Source: Polaromonas sp.
Lineage (GTDB): Bacteria > Pseudomonadota > Gammaproteobacteria > Burkholderiales > Burkholderiaceae_C
Direction of reading: 5' to 3'
Assembly: GCF_012927455.1 (NCBI RefSeq)
Contig: NZ_JABBPE010000004.1
Location: forward strand, 92,218-156,217
Length of the DNA: 64,000 bases
Positions 26,323 to 34,685 of this stretch are shown piece by piece. A model generated the notes under the pieces. It searched no databases and was not told where the DNA came from. It was given only the letters and a program-made list of their open reading frames with translations. Each line of letters starts with the position of its first letter. The first letter of the stretch is position 1. The translations under genes were made by a program, and so were the position numbers.

Positions 26323-26965
26323 ATGTACAACACTGATTTACCAAGCCGCGCAGAACTGCCTAGTTCCCGGCAACTGATCCGCTCGACTCTGTTTGCAGCA
26401 GTCGCGGCGAGTACCCTGTTGACGACGACGGTTCTGCCGGCCGAGTATGGGATTGATCCCACGGACATCGGAAGCCTGCTGGGCCTGAAGAAAATGGGCG
26501 AGATCAAGACCTCGCTTGCCAATGAGGCGGCACAGCAGACTCAAAACGTCCCGGCGCCTGTTGCTGCTGGGCCTGCCGCCGGGGCGCAGGCCAACAAGGC
26601 CTCAGTCGCCGCGAAAGCGTCAGACACAGCCCCCGTAGGAAAGGTGGACGAGATTTCCGTCTTTCTCAGGCCGGGTCAGAGCGCCGAGATCAAGCTTGAT
26701 ATGCGCAAGGGCGCCAAAGTGGCCTATCCCCGGGGCCGTGAGGGGAATTCGGTAAATTTCTATACCCATGGCGATCCAGTCGCCCCCACCGGCGGGTTTC
26801 TACCACGGCCACGGCAAAGGTCGCGGGGCAGACGGCGACAAGGGTGTTCTGGAAGCGGCCTTTGATGGCAGACACGGCTGGTTCTGGCGCAATCGTTCGA
26901 ACCAGGACGTGAGCATCACCCTCAGTACCCAAGGTGAATACAAGGCGATAAAACGCGTGCTGTAA
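26323..26965 (+). pseudogene. Transmembrane anchor protein, frameshifted
   Basis: The frame from MYNTDLPSRAELPSSRQLIRS through one membrane segment (LFAAVAASTLLTTTVL), an Ala/Pro linker and VDEISVFLRPGQSAEIKLDMRKG matches a small anchor protein usually encoded next to HupE/UreJ-type permeases. At about 26796 (ggcgggtttc) the frame shifts by one base. The conserved end, GFYHGHGKGRGADGDKGVLE ... HGWFWRNRSNQDVSITLS, continues in the track ORF 26768-26965. One extra G or T in the ggg-ttt run would explain it. It is either a pseudogene or a sequencing error, and the decayed HupE gene upstream favours a real pseudogene. Confidence 0.72.
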
Positions 26966-27028
26966 GATGCGCCGGGAACCGTCACCTTGGCCTGCATGGC
27001 TGCCGGGCGACGGTCTTTTTCGGTCTTT

Positions 27029-28351
27029 TCAGGAAGGCCAGCGCTGGTGTTCGTCATCGATGACGAAGGCATGCGAATGTTGCCGGTCCGCCAGCGCTGC
27101 GTCAGGTTCGCCAGCCAGGTGTGAATGCCCTTTTGCGAGGTTGTCGTGTCGGTGCAGAATTTCAACCGGGTCTTCTGCGGGCCATAGACGCATCGATAGC
27201 AGCACGGCCGCGCTGGCGAGGACGCCGAGCGTAACGAAACTGACGGCCAGCCCAAACTTAGCGCCCAGCCAGCCCGCCAAGGGGTAGGTGATCAGCCAGC
27301 AGGCGTGAGACAGGGCGAACTGAGCGGCAAAGAGCGCCGGGCGGTCAGTCTCGCCGGAAGAGCGGCGCAAAAGTCGTCCCGAAGGAGTTTGTGCCAGCGA
27401 ATAGCCCAAGCCGAGCACAAACCACAACGGCAACAGCCAGGCATAGCGAGAGGCCAGCGCGAATCCTGCGAGCAAGCCCAGCGCAATCACGCCGGCCCCC
27501 ACCAGCATGACGCGCCGTTCCGGCAAGCGCTCAAGCAGCCTTGGCAAGGCCAGGGCCACCAGCATGGAGCCGGCACCGAAACTGGCCAGGGCGATGGCCG
27601 TTGCGGCCTGTGTCAGGCCAAAACCAGCCTGGACCAGCACCACGGTGTTGACGATCACCATCGCGCTGCCCGAGGCAATCGCCAGGTTGAGAGCAAGCAA
27701 GCCGCGCAGACGCGGTGTGGCAAGGTAGATTCGCACGCCGCGTGTGGTTCTCTCATAAATACTGCGCTTGGGAGGGGCTTTTGCCTGCGGCAAGACGGCT
27801 GAAACGACTAGCGCTGCGGAGGCCAGGAAGCCCAATACCGTGCCGCCGAAGAGGCTGTGGTAGCTGACCACAGTCAACAGCAAGGCGGCCAGCATCGGGC
27901 TGACCAGGCTTTCGACGTCGTAGGCCAGCCGCGACAGCGACAAGGCCTGGGTGTAAGCCTTCTCTTCGGGCAAAACGTCCGGGATCGTCGCCTGGAAGGT
28001 AGGGGTGAACGCGGCGGAAGCCGACTGCAGGACAAAGATCAAGACATAGATTTCCCATATCTGCGTCACAAACGGCAGGATAAACGCTACACCGGCTCGT
28101 ACCAGATCAAGCGCCACCAGCACCGCGCGGCGCGGCAGGCGCTCTGCCAAGGCCGACGCGATGGGCGCAACCCCGATGTAGGCCAGCATTTTTATGGCCA
28201 GTGCGGTTCCCAACACGGCCCCGGCGTTGGCGCCCGCCAGATCAAAAGCTAGCAAGCCCAATGCGACAGTGGCCAGGCCGGTGCCGAGAAGCGCGATAAC
28301 CTGTGCGAGGAACAGATGCCTGTAAGTTCTGTTGGCGAGGACCTCAAGCAC
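27029..28351 (-). CDS. MFS exporter with His-rich tail, probable metal efflux
   Basis: 440 residues with about 11-12 membrane segments (for example HLFLAQVIALLGTGLATVAL and MLAYIGVAPIASALAERLPRR, the latter holding the MFS loop 2-3 motif). The C-terminal cytoplasmic tail HRHDNLAKGHSHLAGEPD ... DRQHSHAFVIDDEH is rich in His and acidic residues, as in NreB-like nickel exporters. It diverges from a CsoR/RcnR repressor gene whose operator lies in the gap of about 110 bp. Together with the HupE and anchor remnants this suggests a nickel/cobalt homeostasis locus. The metal is inferred, not shown. Confidence 0.78.
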   Translation of the reverse strand: MLEVLANRTYRHLFLAQVIALLGTGLATVALGLLAFDLAGANAGAVLGTALAIKMLAYIGVAPIASALAERLPRRAVLVALDLVRAGVAFILPFVTQIWEIYVLIFVLQSASAAFTPTFQATIPDVLPEEKAYTQALSLSRLAYDVESLVSPMLAALLLTVVSYHSLFGGTVLGFLASAALVVSAVLPQAKAPPKRSIYERTTRGVRIYLATPRLRGLLALNLAIASGSAMVIVNTVVLVQAGFGLTQAATAIALASFGAGSMLVALALPRLLERLPERRVMLVGAGVIALGLLAGFALASRYAWLLPLWFVLGLGYSLAQTPSGRLLRRSSGETDRPALFAAQFALSHACWLITYPLAGWLGAKFGLAVSFVTLGVLASAAVLLSMRLWPAEDPVEILHRHDNLAKGHSHLAGEPDAALADRQHSHAFVIDDEHQRWPS

Positions 28352-28437
28352 GGCTCATCTCGCCGAAAAAGTTTGCGAATACCATGATGACTACCTGTAT
28401 CTGGCCCGTCTTTTGACGCAATTCCTTGACTGTAATC

Positions 28438-28456
28438 TATCCTGGGGGGTAGGATA
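28438..28456. promoter_or_regulatory. CsoR/RcnR-type operator (G-tract with inverted repeats)
   Basis: TATCCTGGGGGGTAGGATA is a run of six G flanked by a perfect TATCCT/AGGATA inverted repeat. This is the classic operator form of CsoR/RcnR/FrmR regulators. It ends 4 bp before the repressor ATG and overlaps a possible -10 region (TTGACT at 28426-28431, then TAGGAT 18 bp on), so binding would repress the gene itself and perhaps the divergent exporter. Confidence 0.7.
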
Positions 28457-28460
28457 TTGC

Positions 28461-28739
28461 ATGCCCGAAAAACATCTTCATACAGCGCATCCCGACGTGC
28501 TTAAACGCCTGAAGCGCGCGACCGGGCATTTGCAAAATGTCATTGCCATGATTGAGGGCGAGCGAGCTTGCATTGAGGTTGCCCAGCAACTTCACGCCGT
28601 TGAACGTGCCATCTGTGCGGCAAAGAAGTTGGTCATTCACGACCACCTTGATCACTGCCTCGAAGAGGTCGTCGGGGCAGGGCCGGCTGCCATGCGTTCT
28701 TCGATTGCGGAGTTCAAGGACATCACCAAGTATTTGTAA
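28461..28739 (+). CDS. CsoR/RcnR family metal-sensing repressor
   Basis: 92 residues from the ATG of MPEKHLHTAHPDVLKRLKRATGH. The track start at 28332 would overlap the exporter promoter, so I reject it. The all-helical DUF156 fold is recognisable: RLKRATGHLQNVIAMIEG, then GERACIEVAQQLHAVERAI and KLVIHDHLDHCLEEV. The Cys in ERACIE and the His and Cys in HDHLDHCL give a Cys-His-Cys site as in CsoR and the nickel sensor InrS, whereas RcnR has His at the last position. An additional Cys (AICAAKK) is present. Metal binding should release the operator described just upstream. Confidence 0.85.
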   Translation: MPEKHLHTAHPDVLKRLKRATGHLQNVIAMIEGERACIEVAQQLHAVERAICAAKKLVIHDHLDHCLEEVVGAGPAAMRSSIAEFKDITKYL

Positions 28740-28842
28740 ATGAATACGGGGGCACTGCATCGAACTTGCAGAGAAATCGATTGAAGTCTGGGTGATCCCG
28801 CAGGGTGCAAGCTCATCCGCCCGTGTTCTCAACACTTTAGTT

Positions 28843-28858
28843 GGGCGCCTCGGCGCCC
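28843..28858 (+). terminator. Possible terminator hairpin after the repressor gene
   Basis: GGGCGC-CTCG-GCGCCC is a perfect GC-rich hairpin 104 bp after the repressor stop. It lacks a run of T, so intrinsic termination is uncertain. Confidence 0.3.
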
Positions 28859-28988
28859 TTGCCGGACGGCATTTTTCAGGCCCTGACAAAGGCGGACACG
28901 GCCAGCGCCGGGTTTAACCTGCTTGAAGCGCCGCCAGGGGCAAAATATCGTTTCTTCCCAACTGCGCCCCCAACCACCGGAGACCACT

Positions 28989-30005
28989 ATGACGCATTCA
29001 TTTAAACAAACTCGGCGTTCTACCCTTATTTACTGCGCCTTATCAGCTATTTTTTTAATAGCAATTCCCGCCGCAGCGCAAAGCAGTTGGCCAACCAAAC
29101 CAGTCAAGATCGTGGTGCCTTTTGCACCAGGCGGTACCACCGACATCCTGGCCCGTGCCATGGCACCTGAACTGTCCAAGGCCTTCGGCCAGCAATTCGT
29201 GGTTGAAAACCGTGCCGGAGCGGGCGGCAACATCGGCGCCGACCTGGTGGCCAAGTCGTCCCCCGATGGTTACACCCTGTTGATGGGTACGGTCGGCACG
29301 CATGGCATCAACAAGTCACTTTTCAGCAAGATGGCCTTTGACCCGCAAAAAGATTTTGCGCCCATCACGCTGGTAGCTGGCGTGCCCAACGTGATGATCG
29401 TCAACACGGAAAAAGCGCGTGCGGCGGGCATCAATAATGTGGCCGATTTCATCCGTGTGGCCAAGGCCAATCCGGGCAAGTTCAACATGGCCTCCAGCGG
29501 CAACGGCACGTCCATCCATCTGGCTGGCGAGTTGTTCAAAACCATGAGCGGCACCTTCATGACGCACTTCCCCTACACCGGCTCCGGTCCGGCCCTGATG
29601 TCGCTGGTGGGTGGCGACATGGATGTGATGTTCGACAACCTGCCCTCATCGATGCAGCTGATCAAATCCGGAAAGCTCAAGGCACTGGCCGTGACCAGTT
29701 CGAAGCGTTCGGCCGCGCTGCCCGAGGTTGCGACGGTAGAAGAGGCGGGCGGTCCGGCACTCAAGGGCTTTGAAGCGAGCTCCTGGTTTGGCCTGCTGGC
29801 GCCCGCCGGCACGCCGCCCGACATCGTCAACCGCATCCAGCAGGAAGCGGCCAAGGCGCTGAACACCCCGGCCATCAAGGAAAAGCTGCTGGCCCAGGGC
29901 GCCGTTCCCAGTGGCAACACGCCCCAGCAGTTCACAGACTTCATTGACGCCGAGCACAAGAAGTGGGCGAGGGTGGTGAAAGCGTCCGGCGCCAAAGTAG
30001 ATTGA
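28989..30005 (+). CDS. Bug/TctC family periplasmic solute-binding protein
   Basis: 338 residues from the ATG of [15 protein letters not shown], with accaccggagacc upstream. The track start at 28923 lacks a signal peptide. The export signal ends in AIPAAAQS. The mature protein shows the family blocks [39 protein letters not shown] and GVPNVMIVN. Bug proteins bind carboxylates with high affinity and are hugely expanded in Burkholderiales, often without a cognate TctAB transporter, as here. Part of the signal-peptide code (29034-29062) resembles the end of the family A repeat. The ligand is unknown; the nearby aromatic cluster is suggestive. Confidence 0.88.
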   Translation: MTHSFKQTRRSTLIYCALSAIFLIAIPAAAQSSWPTKPVKIVVPFAPGGTTDILARAMAPELSKAFGQQFVVENRAGAGGNIGADLVAKSSPDGYTLLMGTVGTHGINKSLFSKMAFDPQKDFAPITLVAGVPNVMIVNTEKARAAGINNVADFIRVAKANPGKFNMASSGNGTSIHLAGELFKTMSGTFMTHFPYTGSGPALMSLVGGDMDVMFDNLPSSMQLIKSGKLKALAVTSSKRSAALPEVATVEEAGGPALKGFEASSWFGLLAPAGTPPDIVNRIQQEAAKALNTPAIKEKLLAQGAVPSGNTPQQFTDFIDAEHKKWARVVKASGAKVD

Positions 30006-30044
30006 GCGTGAAGGAATCGCGCCCAGCGAACCCGTAGCCGCCCA

Positions 30045-30073
30045 GAAAAAAGCCCCGTCACCGGGGCCTTTTC
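30045..30073 (+). terminator. Intrinsic terminator after the Bug protein gene
   Basis: GCCCCGtcacCGGGGC-type hairpin with an upstream A run (agaaaaaagc) and a downstream TTTT, about 45 bp after the stop. The A and T runs make it usable in both directions, which suits the convergent DUF1840 gene. Confidence 0.75.
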
Positions 30074-30120
30074 AATTAGCAGACAAGTTTGCGGGCAAAA
30101 AGTGCCCATTTAAAGCCGCT

Positions 30121-30417
30121 TCAGACCCCCCAGACCACCTCGTGGCTCGACTTGTGGTTGCGCCGCAGCATGTCGATAAAAGGCAAGGCACGCTGATGCA
30201 AACCCAGGCCATCACCTGGCACGTGGCCAGCCTCTTCGTCGCCTGACTGCTCCAAGGCAATGGCCGCCTCCAGCGCCGCGATAGCTGCTGGCATCTGCTC
30301 GGGCAAGATGATCCCCTTGGGGCCAGCGTCCTTGCCGATGATCTCCAGAATACGGCGGCCGTTGGCCTCCAGCATGATTACGTCACCGGCATCTTTGGAT
30401 TTGAATTTGTACAGCAT
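30121..30417 (-). CDS. DUF1840 family protein
   Basis: 98 residues starting MLYKFKSKDAGDVIMLEANGRRILEIIGK, with GPKGIILPEQMPAAIAALEAAI. This is the conserved pattern of DUF1840, a small cytoplasmic family found in beta- and gammaproteobacteria. An acidic stretch (LEQSGDEEAGH) joins it to a short helical C-terminus. A strong Shine-Dalgarno (aaggagc on its own strand) precedes the ATG. It converges with the Bug gene and diverges from the aminobenzoyl-CoA cluster. The function is unknown. Confidence 0.82.
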   Translation of the reverse strand: MLYKFKSKDAGDVIMLEANGRRILEIIGKDAGPKGIILPEQMPAAIAALEAAIALEQSGDEEAGHVPGDGLGLHQRALPFIDMLRRNHKSSHEVVWGV

Positions 30418-30593
30418 GGAAAGCTCCTTGGTTTAACCCTCTTCATCATTATGGGCAGCTTTTACAGGCGTGTATGTAGGCCTGTGTCATCTTTTTCCAG
30501 GACCGCCGAAGCCCTTCACACTCTGGACGTTTCCTCCGTCATTTTTTTTGTTTCAACCCCATGCAGCCGATTGAGGTCTAGGCAGAAATCCGC

Positions 30594-30622
30594 TTGACGA
30601 AAATAGTTTAAGCCTAAACAAT
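30594..30622 (+). promoter_or_regulatory. Promoter with MarR-type operator for the aminobenzoyl-CoA cluster
   Basis: A -35 hexamer TTGACG (30594-30599) and a weak -10 AACAAT (30617-30622) are 17 bp apart. Between them lies ATAGTTTAAGCCTAAACAAT (30604-30623 overall), an 8-4-8 inverted repeat with 7 of 8 positions matching. This is the size and style of MarR-family operators. The MarR gene two positions downstream is the likely ligand-responsive repressor. Confidence 0.6.
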
Positions 30623-30654
30623 TAAAACCAGATCAATTCAAAAGGCGCGCTTTC

Positions 30655-33153
30655 ATGCACATCCTTTGTCTGGGCGGTGGCCCCGCAGGCCTGTATTTCG
30701 CCCTGCTGATGAAATTGCAGAACCCGGCAAACCAGGTGACGGTGGTCGAGCGCAACCGCCCGTTTGACACCTTTGGCTGGGGTGTGGTGCTGTCCGACCA
30801 GACGCTGGTCAACCTGCAGAAGGCAGACCCGCTGAGCGCCCGGCTGATTGGCGACGCCTTCAATCATTGGGACGACATCGAGGTGTTTTTCAAAGGCCGC
30901 GCCGTTCGCTCCGGCGGCCACGGTTTTTGCGGCATAGGCCGCAAGCGGCTGCTCAACATCCTGCAGGAGCGCTGCCTGGGCCTGGGTGTTGACCTGGTAT
31001 TTGAAACCGACGCGCAGGACGACCAGGCAATTGCTGCGCAATACAGCGCCGACCTGGTGATAGCCAGCGACGGCCTTAACAGCCGCATTCGCAGCCGCTA
31101 CGCCGCTACTTACCAGCCCGACGTTGAGCTGCGCGCCTGCCGCTTTGTCTGGCTGGGCACCCACCAAACCTTTGACGCCTTCACCTTTGCCTTCGAGCAG
31201 ACCGAGCACGGCTGGTTTGCCGCCCATGCCTACAAGTTTGACGACGACACCTCGACCTTCATCGTCGAGACGCCAGACGCGGTGTGGAAGGCGCACGGCC
31301 TGGACCAGATGAGCCAGCAAGACGGCATTGCCTTTTGCGAGCGGCTGTTTGCCAATTACCTGGACGGCCACGCGCTGATGAACAACGCCGCGCATGTGCG
31401 CGGCTCGGCAATCTGGATCCGCTTTCCGCGTGTCGTCTGCCAGCGCTGGGTGCACCACGAAATATTGCCCCCAAAGGCCTTCGGCCTGGCCCCCCAAGGG
31501 GGCGCGCCTGGCTTGGGGCGGCCCGGCGCCGAGGCCATCGCCGGCAGGCGCGTGCCGATTGTGCTGATGGGCGACGCGGCGCATACCGCGCATTTCTCAA
31601 TTGGCAGCGGCACCAAGCTGGCGCTGGAAGACGCGATTGAGTTGACGCGCTGTTTTGCGCAGCACGCAAATGCCGACGAAGCGCTGCAGGCCTATGAAGC
31701 ACTACGCGCTGTGGAGGTGCTGAAGATCCAGAACGCGGCGCGCAACTCGACCGAATGGTTTGAGAACGTGGACCGCTACAGCGGACTGCAAGCCGAGCAG
31801 TTTTTCTACTCGCTGCTGACGCGTTCGCAGCGCATCAGCCACGAAAATCTGCGCGTGCGCGATGCCGCCTGGCTGCAAGGCTACGAGCAGTGGCTGGCGC
31901 ACCAAACTGCCCCGGCACATTCGGGTCGCGCCGCGAAGGGCATCCCCCCGCAAGCGACGGCTCCCTCTGAGGGCAGCGCAATATGCGAAGCGACAAGCGT
32001 GGGGGCCACCTGCCCGCCCATGCTGCTGCCGCTGACGGTGCGCGGCATCACGTTGAAAAACCGCATCGTCGTCTCACCCATGGCCATGTACAGCGCGGTC
32101 GACGGCGTGGCCCAGGACTTTCATTTGGTGCACTTGGGGGCGCGCGCCCTGGGCGGCGCGGCGCTGGTGTTTGTTGAAATGACCGCGCCTTCGCCCCATG
32201 GCCGCATTACCCCGGGCTGCACCGGCCTGTGGAACGACGTGCAGATGCTGGCCTTCAAACGCATCGCCGATTTTGTTCACGCCTCGGGCGCGGGCGCCAA
32301 AATCGGCCTGCAGCTGGGCCACAGCGGCCCCAAAGGCTCGACGCAGCTGGGCTGGGAAGCGCCCGATGAACCGCTGACCGAGGGCAACTGGCCGCTGCTG
32401 GCCGCCAGCGCCGTCGCCTACGGCCCGACCAGCCAGCGGCCGCACGCCATGACGCCGGAGGACATGGCGCTGCTGAAGAGTCAGTTTGTGCAGGCGACCC
32501 GGCGCGGCGTTGAAGCTGGTTTTGACTGGCTGGAGCTGCAATGCGCGCACGGCTACCTGCTGTCGAGCTTCATCACCCCGCTGACCAATCAGCGCAACGA
32601 CGAGTATGGCGGCAGCCTGGAAAACCGCTGCCGCTACCCGTTGGAGGTGTTCCGCGCGATGCGGGCCGTCTGGCCCGCGCTGCTGCCCATGAGCGTGCGC
32701 ATTTCTGCCCACGACTGGGCGCCCGGCGGCAACACCGACGACGACGCGGTGCAAATCGCCCGGCTGTTCAAGACCGAAGGCTGCGATTTCATCGATGTCT
32801 CCTCGGGCCAGACCACGCGCGCCGCCAAGCCGGTGTATGGCCGCATGTACCAGACGCCGTTCGCCGATCGCATCCGCAACGAAGTCGGCATACAGACGAT
32901 TGCCGTCGGCGCCATTTCGGAGGTCGACCATGTCAACAGCATCATTGCCGCTGGCCGCGCCGACCTGTGCGCGCTGGCCCGCCCACACCTGGCCGACCCG
33001 GCCTGGACGCTGCACGAAGCGGCCAAGCTGCAAAGCCAGCAGGTCAGCTGGCCCTTGCCTTACCTGAGCGGCCGGGACCAGCTGTACCGCGAGATTTACA
33101 AGCAAAAAGAGGCTCTAGCCCAAGAAGGGCGGGCGCAGCCTGCTATTAAATAA
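30655..33153 (+). CDS. 2-Aminobenzoyl-CoA monooxygenase/reductase (FMO-OYE fusion)
   Basis: 832 residues. The N-terminal half is a flavoprotein hydroxylase ([20 protein letters not shown] site; [25 protein letters not shown]). The C-terminal half from about residue 457 is an Old Yellow Enzyme ([41 protein letters not shown]). This fusion is known from Azoarcus evansii, where it hydroxylates and reduces 2-aminobenzoyl-CoA to 2-amino-5-oxocyclohex-1-enecarboxyl-CoA. Databases also name relatives bifunctional salicylyl-CoA 5-hydroxylase/oxidoreductase. Dispersed repeats lie in frame at about residues 271-297 and 422-453, and copy 5 of family A forms the last 14 codons and stop. By memory the family is about 780 residues, so the excess matches the insertions. 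Confidence 0.85.
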   Translation: MHILCLGGGPAGLYFALLMKLQNPANQVTVVERNRPFDTFGWGVVLSDQTLVNLQKADPLSARLIGDAFNHWDDIEVFFKGRAVRSGGHGFCGIGRKRLLNILQERCLGLGVDLVFETDAQDDQAIAAQYSADLVIASDGLNSRIRSRYAATYQPDVELRACRFVWLGTHQTFDAFTFAFEQTEHGWFAAHAYKFDDDTSTFIVETPDAVWKAHGLDQMSQQDGIAFCERLFANYLDGHALMNNAAHVRGSAIWIRFPRVVCQRWVHHEILPPKAFGLAPQGGAPGLGRPGAEAIAGRRVPIVLMGDAAHTAHFSIGSGTKLALEDAIELTRCFAQHANADEALQAYEALRAVEVLKIQNAARNSTEWFENVDRYSGLQAEQFFYSLLTRSQRISHENLRVRDAAWLQGYEQWLAHQTAPAHSGRAAKGIPPQATAPSEGSAICEATSVGATCPPMLLPLTVRGITLKNRIVVSPMAMYSAVDGVAQDFHLVHLGARALGGAALVFVEMTAPSPHGRITPGCTGLWNDVQMLAFKRIADFVHASGAGAKIGLQLGHSGPKGSTQLGWEAPDEPLTEGNWPLLAASAVAYGPTSQRPHAMTPEDMALLKSQFVQATRRGVEAGFDWLELQCAHGYLLSSFITPLTNQRNDEYGGSLENRCRYPLEVFRAMRAVWPALLPMSVRISAHDWAPGGNTDDDAVQIARLFKTEGCDFIDVSSGQTTRAAKPVYGRMYQTPFADRIRNEVGIQTIAVGAISEVDHVNSIIAAGRADLCALARPHLADPAWTLHEAAKLQSQQVSWPLPYLSGRDQLYREIYKQKEALAQEGRAQPAIK
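31467..31545 (+). repeat. GC-rich repeat in frame within the FMO domain
   Basis: tgcccccaaaggccttcggc, ctggccccccaagggggcgc and cttggggcggcccggcgccg form nested C/G palindromes of a style common between genes in Comamonadaceae. Translated, it is [20 protein letters not shown], low-complexity and unlike the flanking fold. It lies just before the strand that carries the [11 protein letters not shown] flavin motif. Confidence 0.65.
31918..32012 (-). repeat. GC-rich dispersed repeat family B, copy in the interdomain linker
   Basis: The reverse complement reads gcccccacgcttgtcgcttc, gcatattgcgctgccctcag and agggagccgtcgcttgcggg. This parallels copy 2 at 21116-21205 (gcccccacgctcgtcacttc...). It encodes [20 protein letters not shown] and CEATSVGA between the FMO and OYE domains. 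Confidence 0.68.
33111..33153 (+). repeat. Dispersed repeat family A, copy 5, forming the 3' end of the monooxygenase gene
   Basis: ggctctagcccaagaagggc, gggcgcagcctgctattaaa and taa. It is read as [14 protein letters not shown]-stop, the same reading phase as copy 1 in the DUF3108 gene (EAAAQQPRAQAAIELIA). Confidence 0.7.
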
Positions 33154-33163
33154 GGAGTTCGCA

Positions 33164-33235
33164 GATCGGGTAAGCCGACATCGGCGTGTTGTGACGGTAG
33201 CTCTCGGTTTGCGCTGCGCCAAGCCGACCTACAAC
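33164..33235 (-). repeat. Repeat of the gtaggtcgg type (family C), copy 1
   Basis: On the minus strand it begins gttgtaggtcggcttggcgc and contains cgccgatgtcggcttacccg. Such gtaggtcgg-ttagc hairpin elements are common between proteobacterial genes. A related one lies after fliC (61333-61370). Confidence 0.5.
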
Positions 33236-33254
33236 ACAAATACAGGCCAAAAGT

Positions 33255-33302
33255 GGCTCTAGCCCAATAACCACGGGCGCAAGCAGCTATTAATTACATA
33301 GC
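33255..33302 (+). repeat. Dispersed repeat family A, copy 6
   Basis: ggctctagcccaataaccac, gggcgcaagcagctattaat and tacatagc, ending 13 bp before the MarR start codon. It lies within 100 bp of copy 5, in the same orientation. Confidence 0.78.
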
Positions 33303-33315
33303 AAAAGGAAAAGCA

Positions 33316-33792
33316 ATGGACATGGAAGCACGCGGCCGCAGCGAACACCCTGAAGCCCTGCGGCTCTGGCTGCGGCTGCTAACCTGCACCCAACTGGTCG
33401 AAAAGCAGGTGCGCAGCCAGCTGCGCGAGCAGTTTGACACCACGCTGCCGCGCTTTGACCTGATGGCGCAGCTCGAACGCAAGCCCGAAGGCCTGAAGAT
33501 GAACGAGCTGTCGCGCCGCATGATGGTGACGGGCGGCAACATTACCGGCATCACCGACCAGCTGGTGAACGAAGGCCTGGTTGAGCGCGTGGAAGTAACC
33601 GGTGACCGCCGCGTCTGTCGCGTGCGCCTGACGCCGCTCGGGCGCTCGCAATTTGACGCGATGGCCAGGCAGCACGAAGGCTGGATCGTCGCCGCCTTTG
33701 ACGGCCTGGCCCCGCCTGAAGTCGAAGCCCTGCACCGGCTGCTGGGCAAGGTCAAACAGCATTTCAACGACACCCCACTGGAAACCGCATGA
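33316..33792 (+). CDS. MarR family regulator of the aminobenzoyl-CoA cluster
   Basis: 158 residues with a winged helix-turn-helix: [47 protein letters not shown]. This includes the DNA-recognition helix and the conserved D-R wing. MarR proteins in aerobic aryl-CoA pathways usually release DNA on binding the CoA thioester (family knowledge from benzoate/ferulate systems). The gene lies inside the pathway, overlapping the hydratase start by 4 bp, so it would be autoregulated if the operator at 30604 controls the whole unit. An aaaaggaaaagc ribosome binding site is placed just after a family A repeat. Confidence 0.86.
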   Translation: MDMEARGRSEHPEALRLWLRLLTCTQLVEKQVRSQLREQFDTTLPRFDLMAQLERKPEGLKMNELSRRMMVTGGNITGITDQLVNEGLVERVEVTGDRRVCRVRLTPLGRSQFDAMARQHEGWIVAAFDGLAPPEVEALHRLLGKVKQHFNDTPLETA

Positions 33793-34655
33793 AGCCCACC
33801 ATGACGCATTCCCTAGGCCAAAGCAATCCAATGCGCGCGCAGTTTGATGCACTTGCGAGCTACCAGGCCAGGCATTTCGCCTACGCTTTTGACGCCGGCG
33901 TCGCCACGCTGACGTTGAACCGTCCGGAGCGCAAGAATCCGCTGACTTTCGAGTCCTACGCCGAACTGCGCGCGCTGTTTCGCGCGCTGAACTACGCCAC
34001 CGACGTCAAGGTGGTGGTGCTGACGGGTGCCGGCGGCAATTTTTGCTCGGGCGGCGATGTGCATGAAATCATCGGTCCACTGACGAAAATGAGCATGCCC
34101 GAACTGCTGGACTTCACCCGCATGACGGGCGATCTGGTGAAGGCCATGCGCCTGTGTCCGCAGCCCATCGTGGCGGCGATTGACGGCATTTGCGCGGGGG
34201 CAGGGGCCATGCTGGCGCTCGCGGCCGACCTGCGGTTGGGCACTGCACGCACCAAAACCGCCTTCCTGTTCACCCGCGTGGGCCTGGCGGGCGCCGACAT
34301 GGGCGCCTGCGCGCTGCTGCCGCGCCTGATCGGCCAGGGCCGCGCGTCGGAGCTGCTGTTCACCGGCCGCACCATGAGCGCCGAGGAAGGCCTGCAATGG
34401 GGCTTTTTCAATGCGTTGCATGATCCCGACGCGCTGCTGAGTGCGACGCAGCAATTGGCGCTGCAGCTTGCCAGCGGACCGACCTTTGCCCACGGCATGA
34501 CCAAGACCATGCTGCACCAGGAATGGGCCATGACGCTGGAGCAGGCGATAGAGGCCGAAGCGCAGGCGCAAGCCATTTGCATGCAGACGCAGGACTTCCA
34601 GCGGGCCTACCAGGCGTTTGCGGCCAAAGAAAAACCCGTGTTCCAGGGCGATTAG
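33789..34655 (+). CDS. Enoyl-CoA hydratase/isomerase family enzyme
   Basis: 288 residues in the crotonase fold: [39 protein letters not shown] (oxyanion-hole loop), and [23 protein letters not shown]. The start ATG overlaps the MarR stop. A second in-frame ATG lies four codons on. The usual first catalytic Glu position (after [14 protein letters not shown]...) is followed by [19 protein letters not shown], in which the second Glu found in classical hydratases is replaced. The reaction may therefore be hydrolysis or isomerisation of a cyclic CoA ester rather than hydration. It fits the ring-opening or beta-oxidation steps after the monooxygenase/reductase. Confidence 0.82.
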   Translation: MKPTMTHSLGQSNPMRAQFDALASYQARHFAYAFDAGVATLTLNRPERKNPLTFESYAELRALFRALNYATDVKVVVLTGAGGNFCSGGDVHEIIGPLTKMSMPELLDFTRMTGDLVKAMRLCPQPIVAAIDGICAGAGAMLALAADLRLGTARTKTAFLFTRVGLAGADMGACALLPRLIGQGRASELLFTGRTMSAEEGLQWGFFNALHDPDALLSATQQLALQLASGPTFAHGMTKTMLHQEWAMTLEQAIEAEAQAQAICMQTQDFQRAYQAFAAKEKPVFQGD

Positions 34656-34685
34656 GCGCACCAGCTTATCAAAACTTTTTTCAGT

